Part shown: positions 24,031 to 34,512 of the stretch, one piece after another
Numbering within the stretch: the first letter of the stretch is position 1
Layout of the letters: every line of letters begins with the position of its first letter
Assembly (NCBI GenBank): GCA_905178155.1
Contig: CAJINV010000024.1
Coordinates: forward strand, 275,813-339,812
Direction: 5' to 3'
Origin: Amoebophrya sp. A120
Taxonomy: Eukaryota; Sar; Dinophyceae; Syndiniales; Amoebophryaceae
Length of the DNA: 64,000 nucleotides
Notes under the pieces: generated by a model
Told to the model about the DNA's origin: nothing
Databases searched by the model: none
The model's input: the letters and a program-made list of their open reading frames with translations, nothing else
Translations under genes and position numbers: made by a program

Positions 24031-24959
24031 GATTGGATGAAACACGTGTCGGGAAACAGCAACAGATGGCGCAGCGCTATGGCACTGAAAATTTGCGACC
24101 GCGAGGACCTGTAATGAGTATAATGAATTAAGCATCTAAAAAAAATGCTACTGAGTAAAAACAAAGCACAATCTAAAAAGACTCAGAGTCGCGAACAGAT
24201 TACAACAATCATCAAAGCATCGAAAAGTTACAATCATCAAAGCATCGAAAAGATTACAATTATTACGGCGTTTGTTGCCAAAGACGCGCAAGAGCAATAC
24301 AAGATATCTGTATCTGATTTTATGACACTCTTCTTTTCTCGACTAAGTTCTGATGGCAGGAGTGTGCCGACGTCCGATGGTACCCCGGTAGTGTGCCGAC
24401 GTCCGATTTGATCGGGCGTAAGAGTTCTTGCTGTAGTTCATGATCGAAAAGTAGATCACAAGTAATCGGCGGCTCAATCGGCAGTTCTTCGGCACACGAA
24501 CTATTGAACGAGATTTCTCTATCGTCGGACTCGTATTAAGCGTGCTCGTGTCTATAAGTTCGAACTCTTCGATGCTGTCGTGTTGGGGCTATCTCGTCGC
24601 TCGTGGACTTACTCGACAAAGTAAAGTCGTGTCGCTTGAGTAGATTTCGACCTTCGTTCGCAGAACCACAAACAACTTCAACCTCCTCGAGAGGGAGGTG
24701 AAAGTATCACTCTGGGTCGCTCGTAGAATTTCAGTTTCACGGATCGGAACCGTCAGTCGCGTGAAATTGCAAGGAAGGCTTGCGAGTGACGACTCATACA
24801 CCTGAATTAGCGAGAACGCCATGATCTTCATGAAGTAGAAACGCAACGACGTTTCAACAATTACAAAAACCTAGAAAACCACGTCAACCGAGAGAGCGAT
24901 CATTTTTTTTTACAGTTTGATATTTCCAGCGGGAAAATAACTGCTTACGGAACACGAAG
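24031..24959. other. Intergenic with a short direct repeat
   Basis: AT-richer. AGTGTGCCGACGTCCGAT occurs at 24361-24378 and 24390-24407. No gene recognised. The T-rich tract near 24905 precedes the RING gene start. Confidence 0.5.
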
Positions 24960-27630
24960 ATGGCAACACCAGGTTCTGCGGATCATGCGCAGTCCTCGAG
25001 GCCGTTGGAGGTTTCTCCTGCGTCCGAACGGCAGATGTTGATCGAAGCTCGCAAAAAATTGCAAAAGCAGGTCACAGACATGGAGCAGCACGCGGAAAAT
25101 CAGCGGGGCCGCTTCAACGCGTACCAGCAACTGCACGCGAAACGCCTCGACTGGCTGATATCAACTGTAAAAGTGTCTGGGTCTGGAAACTTGTGATGCT
25201 GGGTGGCGCATGATTGAAGCGCTTCCAATGGCAGCCAAGCATGACAAGTTTTTGAGAGGCCTTCTGATGCCTAGCATGCATGACAAATTGCGTTTTTGCA
25301 TGACAAAGAAAGCTTCTCTTTTGCTGCTTATGCAAGACAGATTTTCCAGGAATGCATGACACGCATTACAAGTTCCACTTTTCCAGACCCAGACATTTTT
25401 ACATTTGATAGCTGACGGCGTTTTTCAAGACCGACATGGTGCTGCTCGACATATGGCACAACTGGAACGCGCAGTTCGACAAGATTGTTGGATTAGTGGT
25501 AGCCCTCGACAAGTCGTCGGAAGAACAACCGCAAGAACAGGCGGAAGAAGTAGTAGTACCAGACGAAGATAGGGCGTATTTGAATCAGATGACTGCAGGA
25601 TCTTCTTCATCTGCAACAATGCGAACAAACCCACACGCGGCCAGTTTGATGTTCCGGCGTGAAGGTGGATATAATAAGAAGAACGTCTGCGATTTATTGC
25701 GGGGTAAAATACTGACCACTCCCCGGAAGATTTTCGCGGAGTTGCGGATGGGAATGGAAGAGTCGTTGCACCAATCCACGACACAGCAAGAACTTGGCGC
25801 ATCTTCAACTGCGGTCACGACCAAGACAGTAGACCGACTCTACCCCGCCGACAACATTTGGCGGCTCGACAACTGGCTGACCGTCGACGCCCCGGAGGCT
25901 TCGTCGAAGTTGCATTCGGCGATACAAAAAACCACCGACATTTGGCTCAAGGAAAAAGGTCCCGTGTTCTGGGAAAAGTGGACTGCGTTCCAGAAGGCTG
26001 CTCAGGGCCTTCTGGGCAAGGCCCGGGAGTTGCAAACTGCGGAACGCGCTCTGCTGGACGTCGAAGTGCGGGGCCGCAAGTACGCTGAAATTCTACAACT
26101 TCCAGAAGATGATCCCTACGAAGTGCAGCGCGCGCTCGAGAAGGCGCTCGGAGAGAAATCGCGAGCGCTGCGGGACGCGCAGTGGAAAAGTGACAAGCAC
26201 ATCATGTTGCTCGAGGAGTCTTTGCAGCGGCGCGGCAAAGAGGTGGAAAAGTACGCTTTGTTGGAGGTTAACATGCAGTACGAACTGCAGGCCGCCGCCG
26301 CCAAGGTTTCGGCGTACGAGCAAGAATTACGGACGCACAGACGCAACGCTGAAGCCGTGCGACAACGCGACCTGGACGTGGAGGAGTTCGAGGTGACGAA
26401 GCTCCGGAAGTCAGCCTTGGAAGACGACCTAGCCCGGGAGAATGACCGGAAAAATGTGCTCGTGGACAAGTTGCACGACTCGGAGCAGGAGAAGAAAATG
26501 CTGGAGCAGCGGGTCGCCGAGTTAACACGAAAATTGGAGCGAAAAGTATGAAGTACAAATATCGATCTGGGTCTGGAAGATGGATGCAATAAACCTGTCA
26601 TGCAGAATTTTTATGCGCGACGATGTCTGGAATTATGCAGGACGAAGCATGACAGACTCCGCGAGGTCTCCGTCTCTATCATGCCTAGTATCCTGCATGA
26701 GAAACTCCCTCTCATGTTGGTCAAAAAAAGGCAACCTTTGGTGATCACGCAAGATGACAGATTTTTGTGTGACCCACTACAGGACGCATACCAAGTTCCA
26801 TCCATCCAGACCGAGACATATTTGCGATGCATAAAAAGCCAAGCTCGACGACGTTGACGCGCATTTGGAAAGCATAGGCTTCGGTCAGTGCGAAATCTGC
26901 TGTGACGCGTACGTGGCACAAGGTATGACGGTGGCACGTGGTCCAAACAAGTTGTAGCCTGCTGCGGTCCAACGCAAACGGATTAGATGGCTTTGTTGCA
27001 TGATTTTTGTTTTTTATGCAGATCTTCAGCACAGAATGAACTTTCAGTGTCAGCAATAACCACCTGGCATGTTGAATGAATGTAGGTAGCCAAAATCCGT
27101 TCGCAAAAGGCACTACAGCTTGTCACGAGTAATTTTTCCTCGGCACGACGCACGTGAACCAACGGCCGATGTGCTTCTCCTGCGGCCACGGAGCGTGTGC
27201 GAGCTGCGTGGACCTTCTGCGGGGGTGCGGTCGGGATCTGTGCCCAAAGTGCCGCGAGCCGGGGGTACTGCAGGATGCAGTCGTGAATTACGGACTGGAG
27301 GCCGCGCTAGAAACCCTGGGGCGGTGCGCCGTCCCTGCACCTCCGTCGCGCAGTGCCGAGTTGGCGACGCCGACCTTGCCCATGGGGCGTGGCCAGCTGC
27401 TACGAACCTTTGCTCGGAGATTGTGTTGCCGACAGACGCTGAATGTTCTCGCCCTGATAGTGGGTTGGGTGTGGGACCATGCCTGTGCCTTATGGTGTTG
27501 TTTCTGGCTCGCTGCTGTTTCTGGCTCGTCAGCGATGTGTTGTTTCTGGCTCTCGGTGTTGTTTCTGGCTTTCGCTGAATTGTTTGCTTTAAGTACCCTG
27601 ACTATAATTCTTGAAGCGGTCACGGTTTAA
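24960..27630 (+). CDS. Coiled-coil RING-finger protein (probable E3 ubiquitin ligase)
   Basis: Predicted 626 aa; all phases agree. Start ATG in context CGAAGATGG. Residues about 1-60 and about 190-445 are Glu/Lys/Arg/Gln-rich with heptad character (ERALLDVEVRGRKY, EEKMLE-like stretches), so a long coiled coil. A C3HC4 RING follows at about 460-510: CEIC, then CGHGACASC, then CPKC, with all eight zinc ligands present. The C-terminal 60-70 residues are very hydrophobic, with repeated CCFWL, either membrane segments or a translated short DNA repeat (TGTTTCTGGCT). RING proteins usually recruit ubiquitin-conjugating enzymes; the substrate is unknown. Two F1 elements and one further repeat-flanked intron interrupt the gene. 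A shorter paralogue follows on the same strand at 28596. Confidence 0.75.
25159..25410. mobile_element. Introner-like element, family F1
   Basis: Perfect TSD GCTGA. Frame kept (RLDWL to TAFFKTD). Confidence 0.9.
26547..26833. mobile_element. Introner-like element, family F1, diverged ends
   Basis: Left end TATGAAGTACAAATATCGAT, right end CATATTTGCGATGCATA, perfect TSD AAAAG. Frame kept (KLERK to AKLDDVD). Confidence 0.8.
26916..27156 (+). other. Intron inside the RING domain, flanked by ACGTG repeats
   Basis: ACGTG precedes the intron and closes it. Removal with one copy gives CEICCDAYV-NQRPMCFSCGH in frame. No GT-AG pair gives an open frame. No clear inverted repeats. The paralogue at 28596 has an intron at the same codon. 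Confidence 0.6.
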
Positions 27631-28595
27631 AAATAAATACCAAAATCTGTTAAAGCACTCGAAAGCAAAGCTTATTGAAGAAATTTTCATTGTCGATCAT
27701 GATTTGGACACCTACAAGTACAAGTACGTGTTGGTTTCTATTGAAGGCGAAAAACTATATAGTTATGGAGTATACCCTTGCAGCAGTTGTAAACATAGTG
27801 CTGCACTCGATTGTGTACGATAGGCCAGGACGGCTTTTGCAGTTGTTTCAAGTAGAATCACCGTGCCAAAAACCAAAATGAAGATGTGACTTTCAAGAGC
27901 TCCCTCGATACAGCTCAAGGAAAACTACCAACCAAGAAGAAGTTGCTCACTTCGTATGGAGGTAAGCCGAGGTGCCAAATCCAACGCTTTGAGCATCACT
28001 TTTTGCACATTCTTTTTCTTGCTGACGAGAAAGTTGTGATCTTGGGCTCACTGCCGAAGAGGAGATGTTTTTGAAAGGGAAAAACCGATACTGAACTGCC
28101 GAAAAAATGCGCTACCACGCATCTCATGTAACACCTGTGTGCCAGCACCTAGCATCCAATATTACGTCGCTAATCGGTTCGTTTTTCACTTCTTCATTGA
28201 GCGACGTTTTTGATGCGAGCGAGGAATACACACAAACCGTGTTGCTATTGTTAGGAGCGATCCGAACCGAGCGTCGAGAGTGACCGCTAATTCGACGAAT
28301 TGACGTCAATTTTTGCAATTCATCGGCCAAAAACTTCGCGTTGCACAATTCGTTGAATCGCGTTAGGTAGATTCCTTTCTTGGAGATGGTTTTGTGCTTT
28401 TGCGTTTTCAGGATAAAGTATTTATTGCGCTAGTCCAATAATTCTTGACTGCTTAGTACCTCTACCTACAAGAACTTTATTTTTTTTTTGGCGATTCCGT
28501 TTTCGTTTTCGAGCTCTAGCTCTACTTTTCTGCCAACAAACCCGAGCTGTTGTGTTTTTGCAGCAGGAAGGACACTAAGCCTCTTCTCATCCAAA
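27631..28595. other. Intergenic, AT-rich
   Basis: Only short ORFs without recognisable features. A T-run near 28480 may belong to the 5' region of the next gene. Confidence 0.45.
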
Positions 28596-29855
28596 ATGCC
28601 GAGCAACCCTAAGCTAGACTTCGGGGCCCTGGGAGCAATCCCCCTGGACGAGGAGTCCTGTGTGATTTCGCGCACGGCGTTGCAACAGCTGCAGGACGAG
28701 AACAAGGAATTGCACGGGCTGCTCCGATGCTGGAATCCGCGGGCTGCTCCGAATGCTCGCTGCGAGCATGCTGAGAAGCAGAGGCTGGAGTTACTGAATA
28801 CGCACCTCCAGGTGCGTATTCTGCAGAAATACATGCAGGAATACAAACGCGAGTCGGAGGTTCTGCAGATACGAGTGGTCGATGAGAGAAAGAAGTATAG
28901 CCTTCTTCTGCGGGAGAAGGAAACGGAAATGAAGAACCTCCGCGAACGTCACGATCGGCTGATCCAGAGTAATTACCAGGTCGTAGACACGTTGCGGAAA
29001 ACGGAACGAGCGCTGCGGGAGCTGTGCGAAGACGGAGTGCTCATCGCAACACGCCGGAAAGACGTACAGAGGCAGAAGACGAAGGCCCTCGAAAAGGAGA
29101 TTGCGGCGTTAAAGCAAAAACTCGGGGAGCAAGAACAACAACGCACAACAACCCGGTGCAGCCGGAGGTGCAGGACACGAAATCCAGCCGCTTTGTCCAG
29201 TGGTGCGACACCCGAGATCGATGCGGACGAGCCGTACCCGAAACAAGCTGGCGGTGTCTACGAGGACTGCTGCGAGGACTACGAGGCTCGAGCCGTACCC
29301 GAAACAAGCTGGCGGTGGACCGCCAGGCTGGAGCACCAGCCTGGCGGTGTCTGCGCGTTGTGCTGCGAGGACTACGAGGCCCAGCGTATGCTCAAAACAA
29401 ACTTTTCTGGTCTGCTGGCATTGTAAAGTGGCGGATCGGTGGCGTGGAAGCGCATGAGCTAGCATTTACACAGGCACAAAAATTACTTGATACTTTTGAT
29501 TATGACTGCAACACTGCCGATGTTGTGACATGTTCCTCGATCGTTCTGTGGTGCTCGCGCTCCTGACCGTTCCCATTTCTACCGCAGCTGGCATGCCGAA
29601 TCGCTCTTGTGTTTGTGCATAAAGAACGAAAGCAAGCGCCCGATGGTGTTTTGCTGCGGCCACGGGGCCGGCAAGGGGTGCGTCGATTACCTTTGCGACC
29701 TGAACCGATGGAACTGTCCGGTGTGCAGGAAACCTGATGCCCTACTGCATGCAGTTCCGTGCTTCGTCCTCGAGGAGGCTATGGGTTCTGATGTTCGAGT
29801 CCCTCCAGCCCTCCAGCACTCCCCGGACCCACCCCCCGTGATTCGAGGCCTTTAG
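28596..29855 (+). CDS. Coiled-coil RING-like protein with one missing zinc ligand, paralogue of the RING gene at 24960
   Basis: Predicted 335 aa in two exons, ATG in context CCAAAATGCC. Residues about 25-200 are coiled-coil-like (LQQLQDENKELHGLL, KEIAALKQKLGEQEQQ). A 61-bp tandem duplication (29231 and 29292) inserts a linker before the RING. The RING reads CALC, then CGHGAGKGC, then CPVC: the position of the fifth ligand, cysteine in the upstream paralogue (CGHGACASC), is glycine. The domain may therefore bind one zinc poorly, or use a nearby cysteine. The protein ends soon after the RING and lacks the hydrophobic tail of the upstream paralogue. Confidence 0.65.
29379..29630 (+). other. Intron inside the RING domain, flanked by ACGAG/ACGAA
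   Basis: Removal with one flank gives CCEDYE-SKRPMVFCCGH in frame, at the same codon as in the upstream paralogue. No terminal inverted repeat seen. Confidence 0.55.
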
Positions 29856-30590
29856 GCGGCGAAGGATGACCCAGTCTTATTTTTTGATGTTGATCCCAAC
29901 GAAAACGAAGACGGACACCACAAGAACTCCTCCCACCCTTTCCTTTGTGGGAGTACCGACTAACTAACTGTAGTAACTTGACGACCATTGAACGAGCGCC
30001 CTAGCTAGTCGCAAGGATCTTGAATTTTTGGAGAAAACAAAGAGCATGCTCTTGAGCAGAAAGAAGTTTGCTATTTCAGGCAGCACCAGCGCTGGAATGT
30101 TTTGCTTTACCGCGACACGGCTTCTCGTAAACTTTTTCTGCAGCGACCAGCCACTGTGTGTTCCTATATGGACTTGATGACACTAAGGCTTAGAAAAAAA
30201 AGAACACAAGCGAATTTTTATTCAAACGAATACTCTTCGAACCAAAAATATATTTTTGATAAAAAATATTCGTTTGGTAACGCATTGAGTGGCGTCGCGA
30301 ACGACATTGGACACCGTACAGTGTGGATGCCACAGCGTTTGCGCCCTCCGGGCGATCGAGCACAGAGGAGTCGCGCCGCGAGCCCTTCTTCTTCTATCTT
30401 GAACACATTCACAGAGCTTTACTTCAGTTGCCGTTCCTTTCTTCAGTTGCGCACTTGTTTCTCTTTCTGCTGTGAAATTTGCATTCGTTTCCGGGCCCCT
30501 TCGGGAAGAATGCGGCGGAATTGTCGCAAGTAGGGCGGTTTACTTTTTGCTAGTTGTGCACGCTGGGAAGATGCGTAGTGCTATGCGAGC
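29856..30590. other. Intergenic, contains an inverted pair of CAAACGAATA
   Basis: CAAACGAATA at 30223-30232 and its complement at 30267-30276 can form a hairpin-like structure. No gene recognised. Confidence 0.5.
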
Positions 30591-32590
30591 CGGGCGGTCG
30601 GTGGCCGGTCGCGAAAATGTATTGCGCATGCAGTAGCGGCCGCTTCGGCTTTTTGCCTTGTTCGGAAGAGCGCGAGCGCCTTTTCGTGTTATGCCAGCCT
30701 TCGCTCGGGGTCGGGGCCAGGAAAAAGCCTTTTGCTTATTGTGCGCGCCTGTTTCGGCGCCATCATTGGTAGTGGTGATTGTGTGCGCGTCGTGTTTTGT
30801 GCTCTGAGGGCGGGGAAAAAAAATTGGCGCGCTGCGCGCTGCGAGCGCACAGGCGCCGCGGTTTTGGTAGTTGCTTGCGATGCCCCTGTCACGTTCGGCA
30901 ATCAGGGGCCGCGGCCGGCCGAGAAAAAAGATGCGGCGTGCTGCGCGCGCGCAGAAGCCCTGGCTTGCTTCGGGGATTGGGGGCTGGTCGAAAAATTTTC
31001 TTCGCGCGCTGCGCGCGCGCAGGCGCTCTGACCTGCTAGGGGCGCGACAAAAATTCTTTTTTCACGCTCAGCAGCCGGGGTCTGGCCGACGAAAAAGCTT
31101 GCGCGCGCTGAGTGTGCGCAGGCGCCTTGGCCTGGGAGCGCCCAAAATTTTTTGCAGCGCGCCCGGCAATCGGGGGCTAGCAGGAAAAGCAATTATCGCG
31201 CGCTGCGTGCGCAGACACCTAAGCACCGCACGCAGACATCTCCGTAGGCTCTTGCGTTGCCTGGGGGCGTTGACAGCTCTACTCGCGTCCGGTAGCCGGC
31301 GGCCTTCCGGGGAGTAAATGCCGCGTGCGCACAGACGCCTTGGACTGGGGGCACGGAAAGTTTTCGTCGTTTGTGAAAGCAGGGGGGTGCTGGAAAAAAA
31401 TTTTTCGCGCGCTGCGCGCGCGCCGGCGCCTTGCCTAGGGGCGTCAAGCTCCCCTCGGGGGCTGGCCGGATTGATTGGCCAGCGGGCGCGGTTGCATGCA
31501 AATTTTTTTCGCGCCCGGAGGTCGCAGCTTTGCCAGAAGACAACTTTGCGCGCGCGCCCCGGCCTGAGAACGCGGGCAGCAAGCTCTGCTCGTGTGCGAC
31601 AGCCCGTCGGGGGATGCTCTGAAAAAAAATTTCGCGCGCTGCGCGCGCGTAGGTGTCGCGGCCACATAGGGCGGAGTTTTTTTTTGTGACCGGCGCGCGA
31701 GGGTCTGGCTGAAAAAAGTGGCCAGCCCGCGCGCCCGTTCGTTGTCGCCTTGGTCTTGGATCGCGGAAAATTTTTTCGCGCCCGGCAGTCGAAAGCTGGG
31801 GGGAAAAAACTTGCCGCGCGCGCGGGCGCGGGCGCCGTTGCCTGAGAGTGCGGCGAGCACGCAGCTCTATGCTCATTCGGCAGCCGGAGCTTGGCCGGAA
31901 AAAAATTTCCAGCGCACGCTGCGAACCCGCGCGCAGGCGCTTCGGTCTGGTAGCACGAAAAATTTTTTCGCAATCCACCGGTAAGCGGGGGCTTGTCTGA
32001 AAAAAATTTTCCTGCATCGCGCGCGCCCGCTGGCGGGCGCCTTGGCAGGAGAGCGCGCCCGCGCGGAAAATTTTTTCGCGCCCGGCGATCGGTTACTGGG
32101 AGGAGGAAACATCTTCGCGCGCGAGTCGGTAATTGGGAGGGGGAAACTTCCTCCCGCGCGAAGCAGGCGCGCGGAGTTGTTATCTCGCGTTCGGAAATAG
32201 TGGGCTGCCTTGGAAGAAAATTGCTGCTCGTTGCGCTGCGCGCGCGCAGGCGCCTTAGCCTGCAAGCGCCGCGCGCCTTTTCCTCGTCAGGCAGTTCGTG
32301 GGGGCTGGTCGGATAAGAAAGATCTTCGCTCGCTAGGCGCGCCCAGGGGCCCTTGCCTGAGAGTGTGCGTGGGGCGATGACTGAGGGCGCGGAGCGTTTT
32401 TCTCGTGTCCCCCGACCGGGTGCCGCCCGGGTTTTTTATGTTAATCTCACTGCGCGCACTGTCCGTGCCCAGAGATTCTCCGGTAAGTGTTGTAAACGAA
32501 ATGACCGGGCGCGGGCCGTGCAACTGCAACTCAGCGCAGCTAGGTTTTTTTGCTCCCCGCGCGCGCAGCGTGGCGGGCATGCCAGTCTAA
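30591..32590. repeat. GC-rich degenerate satellite, period about 100 bp
   Basis: About 18-20 imperfect units. Each has a core such as GCGCGCTGCGCGCGCGCAGG, then about CGCCTTGCCTG, a G-rich stretch with GGGGCTGG and an A/T box GAAAAAATTTTTTCGCG. The long ORFs seen here on both strands are compositional artefacts of the GC-rich repeat. Confidence 0.75.
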
Positions 32591-33079
32591 AGGCCCCACG
32601 CATGCCCGCCCTGTCTCGGTAAAAGTCGCTTCAACAAATAGCCCGCCAAAAAAGTAGGTCTGTGCCGGCCGTCTTTTTCTGAGAGTGAGAAGAACCGCTG
32701 CGCCTGTAGCTCGGTCCTCTCTCTGTTTCGCCCGCGCTTTTGCGCTTCGCGTGTGGGATCCACCTGGAAACCCGGAGAAGCCATGGGGAACACAGGGGCG
32801 GGAAGGAGATTAGGGAGCGGCGTAGGTAGCAACGTGAGTGGGGGGATCGGGAAGCAGAGAGGTTGTGGGGGTGCGCGTGGGTTTCGGGAATGTGGAGGCA
32901 CGGACGCCCGCGGCTGTGGGTGCAGTGGTGCAGGCCGTCGCGGTCTGGCAATCGCTCGGGTCGCGCCTGGAAACACCGAGCTGCAGGTCAGAGTCATTGC
33001 TTCGCTCTTCTTGAAGAAGCAGCCTTCCAGGCCTCGTCTCGCCGAAGTGCCAGATGGATGCCAGCATATTGAGGCCTCC

Positions 33080-33345
33080 TCGGCCCTTCCGGGGTGGGCC
33101 GCCCTGGCCCTCCTTGGCCTTCTGAGGCCCCCGTGGCCCTTGTTGGCCTTCTGAGGCCAAGAAGGCAGGGTGTAGGGGGCAAGAAGGCAGGTTGTAGAGG
33201 GCCCTGCTCGGCCTTCTGAGGCAGCCGTGGCCCTTCTTGGCCTTCTGAGGCCAAGAAGGCAGGGTGTAGGGGGCCCTGTTTGGCCTTCTGAGGCCGCCGT
33301 GGCCCTTTTTGGTCTTCTGAGGCCAAGAAGGGTGCAGGGGTCCGA
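33080..33345. repeat. Short tandem repeat based on TTGGCCTTCTGAGGCC
   Basis: At least five copies of GGCCTTCTGAGGC with CCGTGGCCCTT and AAGAAGGCAGG-type spacers. ORFs over it are repeat artefacts. Confidence 0.75.
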
Positions 33346-34512
33346 CCAATCGGCCAAACGGATATATCTTTTCAAACGTATATTTTTTTCAAACGAATAC
33401 TTTTGCGATATTTTCGCCAATTCCTTGCCTTTTTATGCTTTTGGTTTCTCTTTTTCTCTTTTTCTTTGGAAGTGCGGAGCCCGCGCGTTTTTGGCTCAAG
33501 TCATTTTGGCTCAAGTCTGCGGATCCCGCAAACTCGCAGGCGCCTTGTTTTTTCCGCCTAGCCAGCGGGGTTGTCAGGGTGGGGGGGCGGACGCGACAGC
33601 GCCGTGGAGGTGTCGCACTTGTTCATCAGCACCACTGCGGAGTTTTTGGCGCGGCCGTGCGGTGGTTCCGGCGAAGTGATTGCTCTACCCGGAAGGAAGA
33701 AAGAAAAGTAGTTCTAAAAATTTAGCTTATGCGATCAACAGGCTCGAGAACTTGTCTCCGGAAGTCAAATTCAGCACGCCTTCCATTAAGTCCCCTAGAG
33801 TCTGGTCTGCTAATCCAGGCGGTAGCATTCATCTCGTGCTTGGCTTCTAAACAGGTTTTCTTGCCTATTGACGGTAGTCCGTCTAATAGATAGTCCCCAG
33901 TTCTAGGTGGCGCCGCTTGTGGCTGTCACGAGGTGATTCGCACCTCCCCGGAGTGAGAGAAGGTTCGTTGCCGGGCTTCAGTACCTTTCGTCTGGCCTGG
34001 GCTCCTGGTGCTGCGTTCACCGTTAGGAGTATAAGAATTAAGAACATAAGCCTAGCTGCACTGGCAGCCGACCTTACGCGCACCATCAGAAGTGCGGAAC
34101 TGGCCGGCCTTTGTGGTGTCTCACCATCAGAAGTGCGAACTACGAGGGCCGGGGCGTGCCGCCTAAAGTCCTAAAAAGTCCCATCGCGCGATAGATAGAT
34201 AGATCTTTTCTTTCTTTTTTCTTTTCTCTTCTTTTCCTTTGTATTTCTCCTTGTCTTTGTCATCTTCTCATCCTCTTCTATTCAAATGAATATTTTCAAT
34301 CAAACGAATATTTTTCGTGTTCTTTCTCTCCGAGCTCATAGTGTGGACAGATATTGAAACAAAGCTCGTCAGCAGTAGCGTACCCTGTGAGAGAACGACA
34401 ACATGTGTCCTTGTTTATGAAAGAGCCCCAGCTAGGGGCCTGTGCTCAAACAATAGAGAGCAACTTTTCCTCACCTACCTACGCGCGCCAAGAAGACAAA
34501 AATATCACCAAG
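33346..34512. other. Intergenic and 5' region of the kinase gene
   Basis: Three CAAACG(G/T/A)ATA motifs lie at 33355-33399 and two more at 34283-34310, a pyrimidine-rich stretch spans about 34205-34280, and there is a GATA tetranucleotide run near 34190. No gene recognised before the kinase ATG. Confidence 0.5.

Noticed and set aside
30732-32316. Long ORFs on both strands in the GC-rich satellite
   Set aside because: They overlap in several frames, repeat with the DNA period and are Arg/Ala/Pro-rich; high GC removes stops, so they are compositional.
32587-33420. 277-codon minus-strand ORF rich in LRRPKRATAASEG
   Set aside because: It translates the GGCCTTCTGAGGCC tandem repeat and is not supported as a protein.
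33720-33930. Possible structured RNA between the satellite and the kinase gene
   Set aside because: I could not find a cloverleaf, conserved boxes or a consistent fold by eye, so no RNA gene is claimed.
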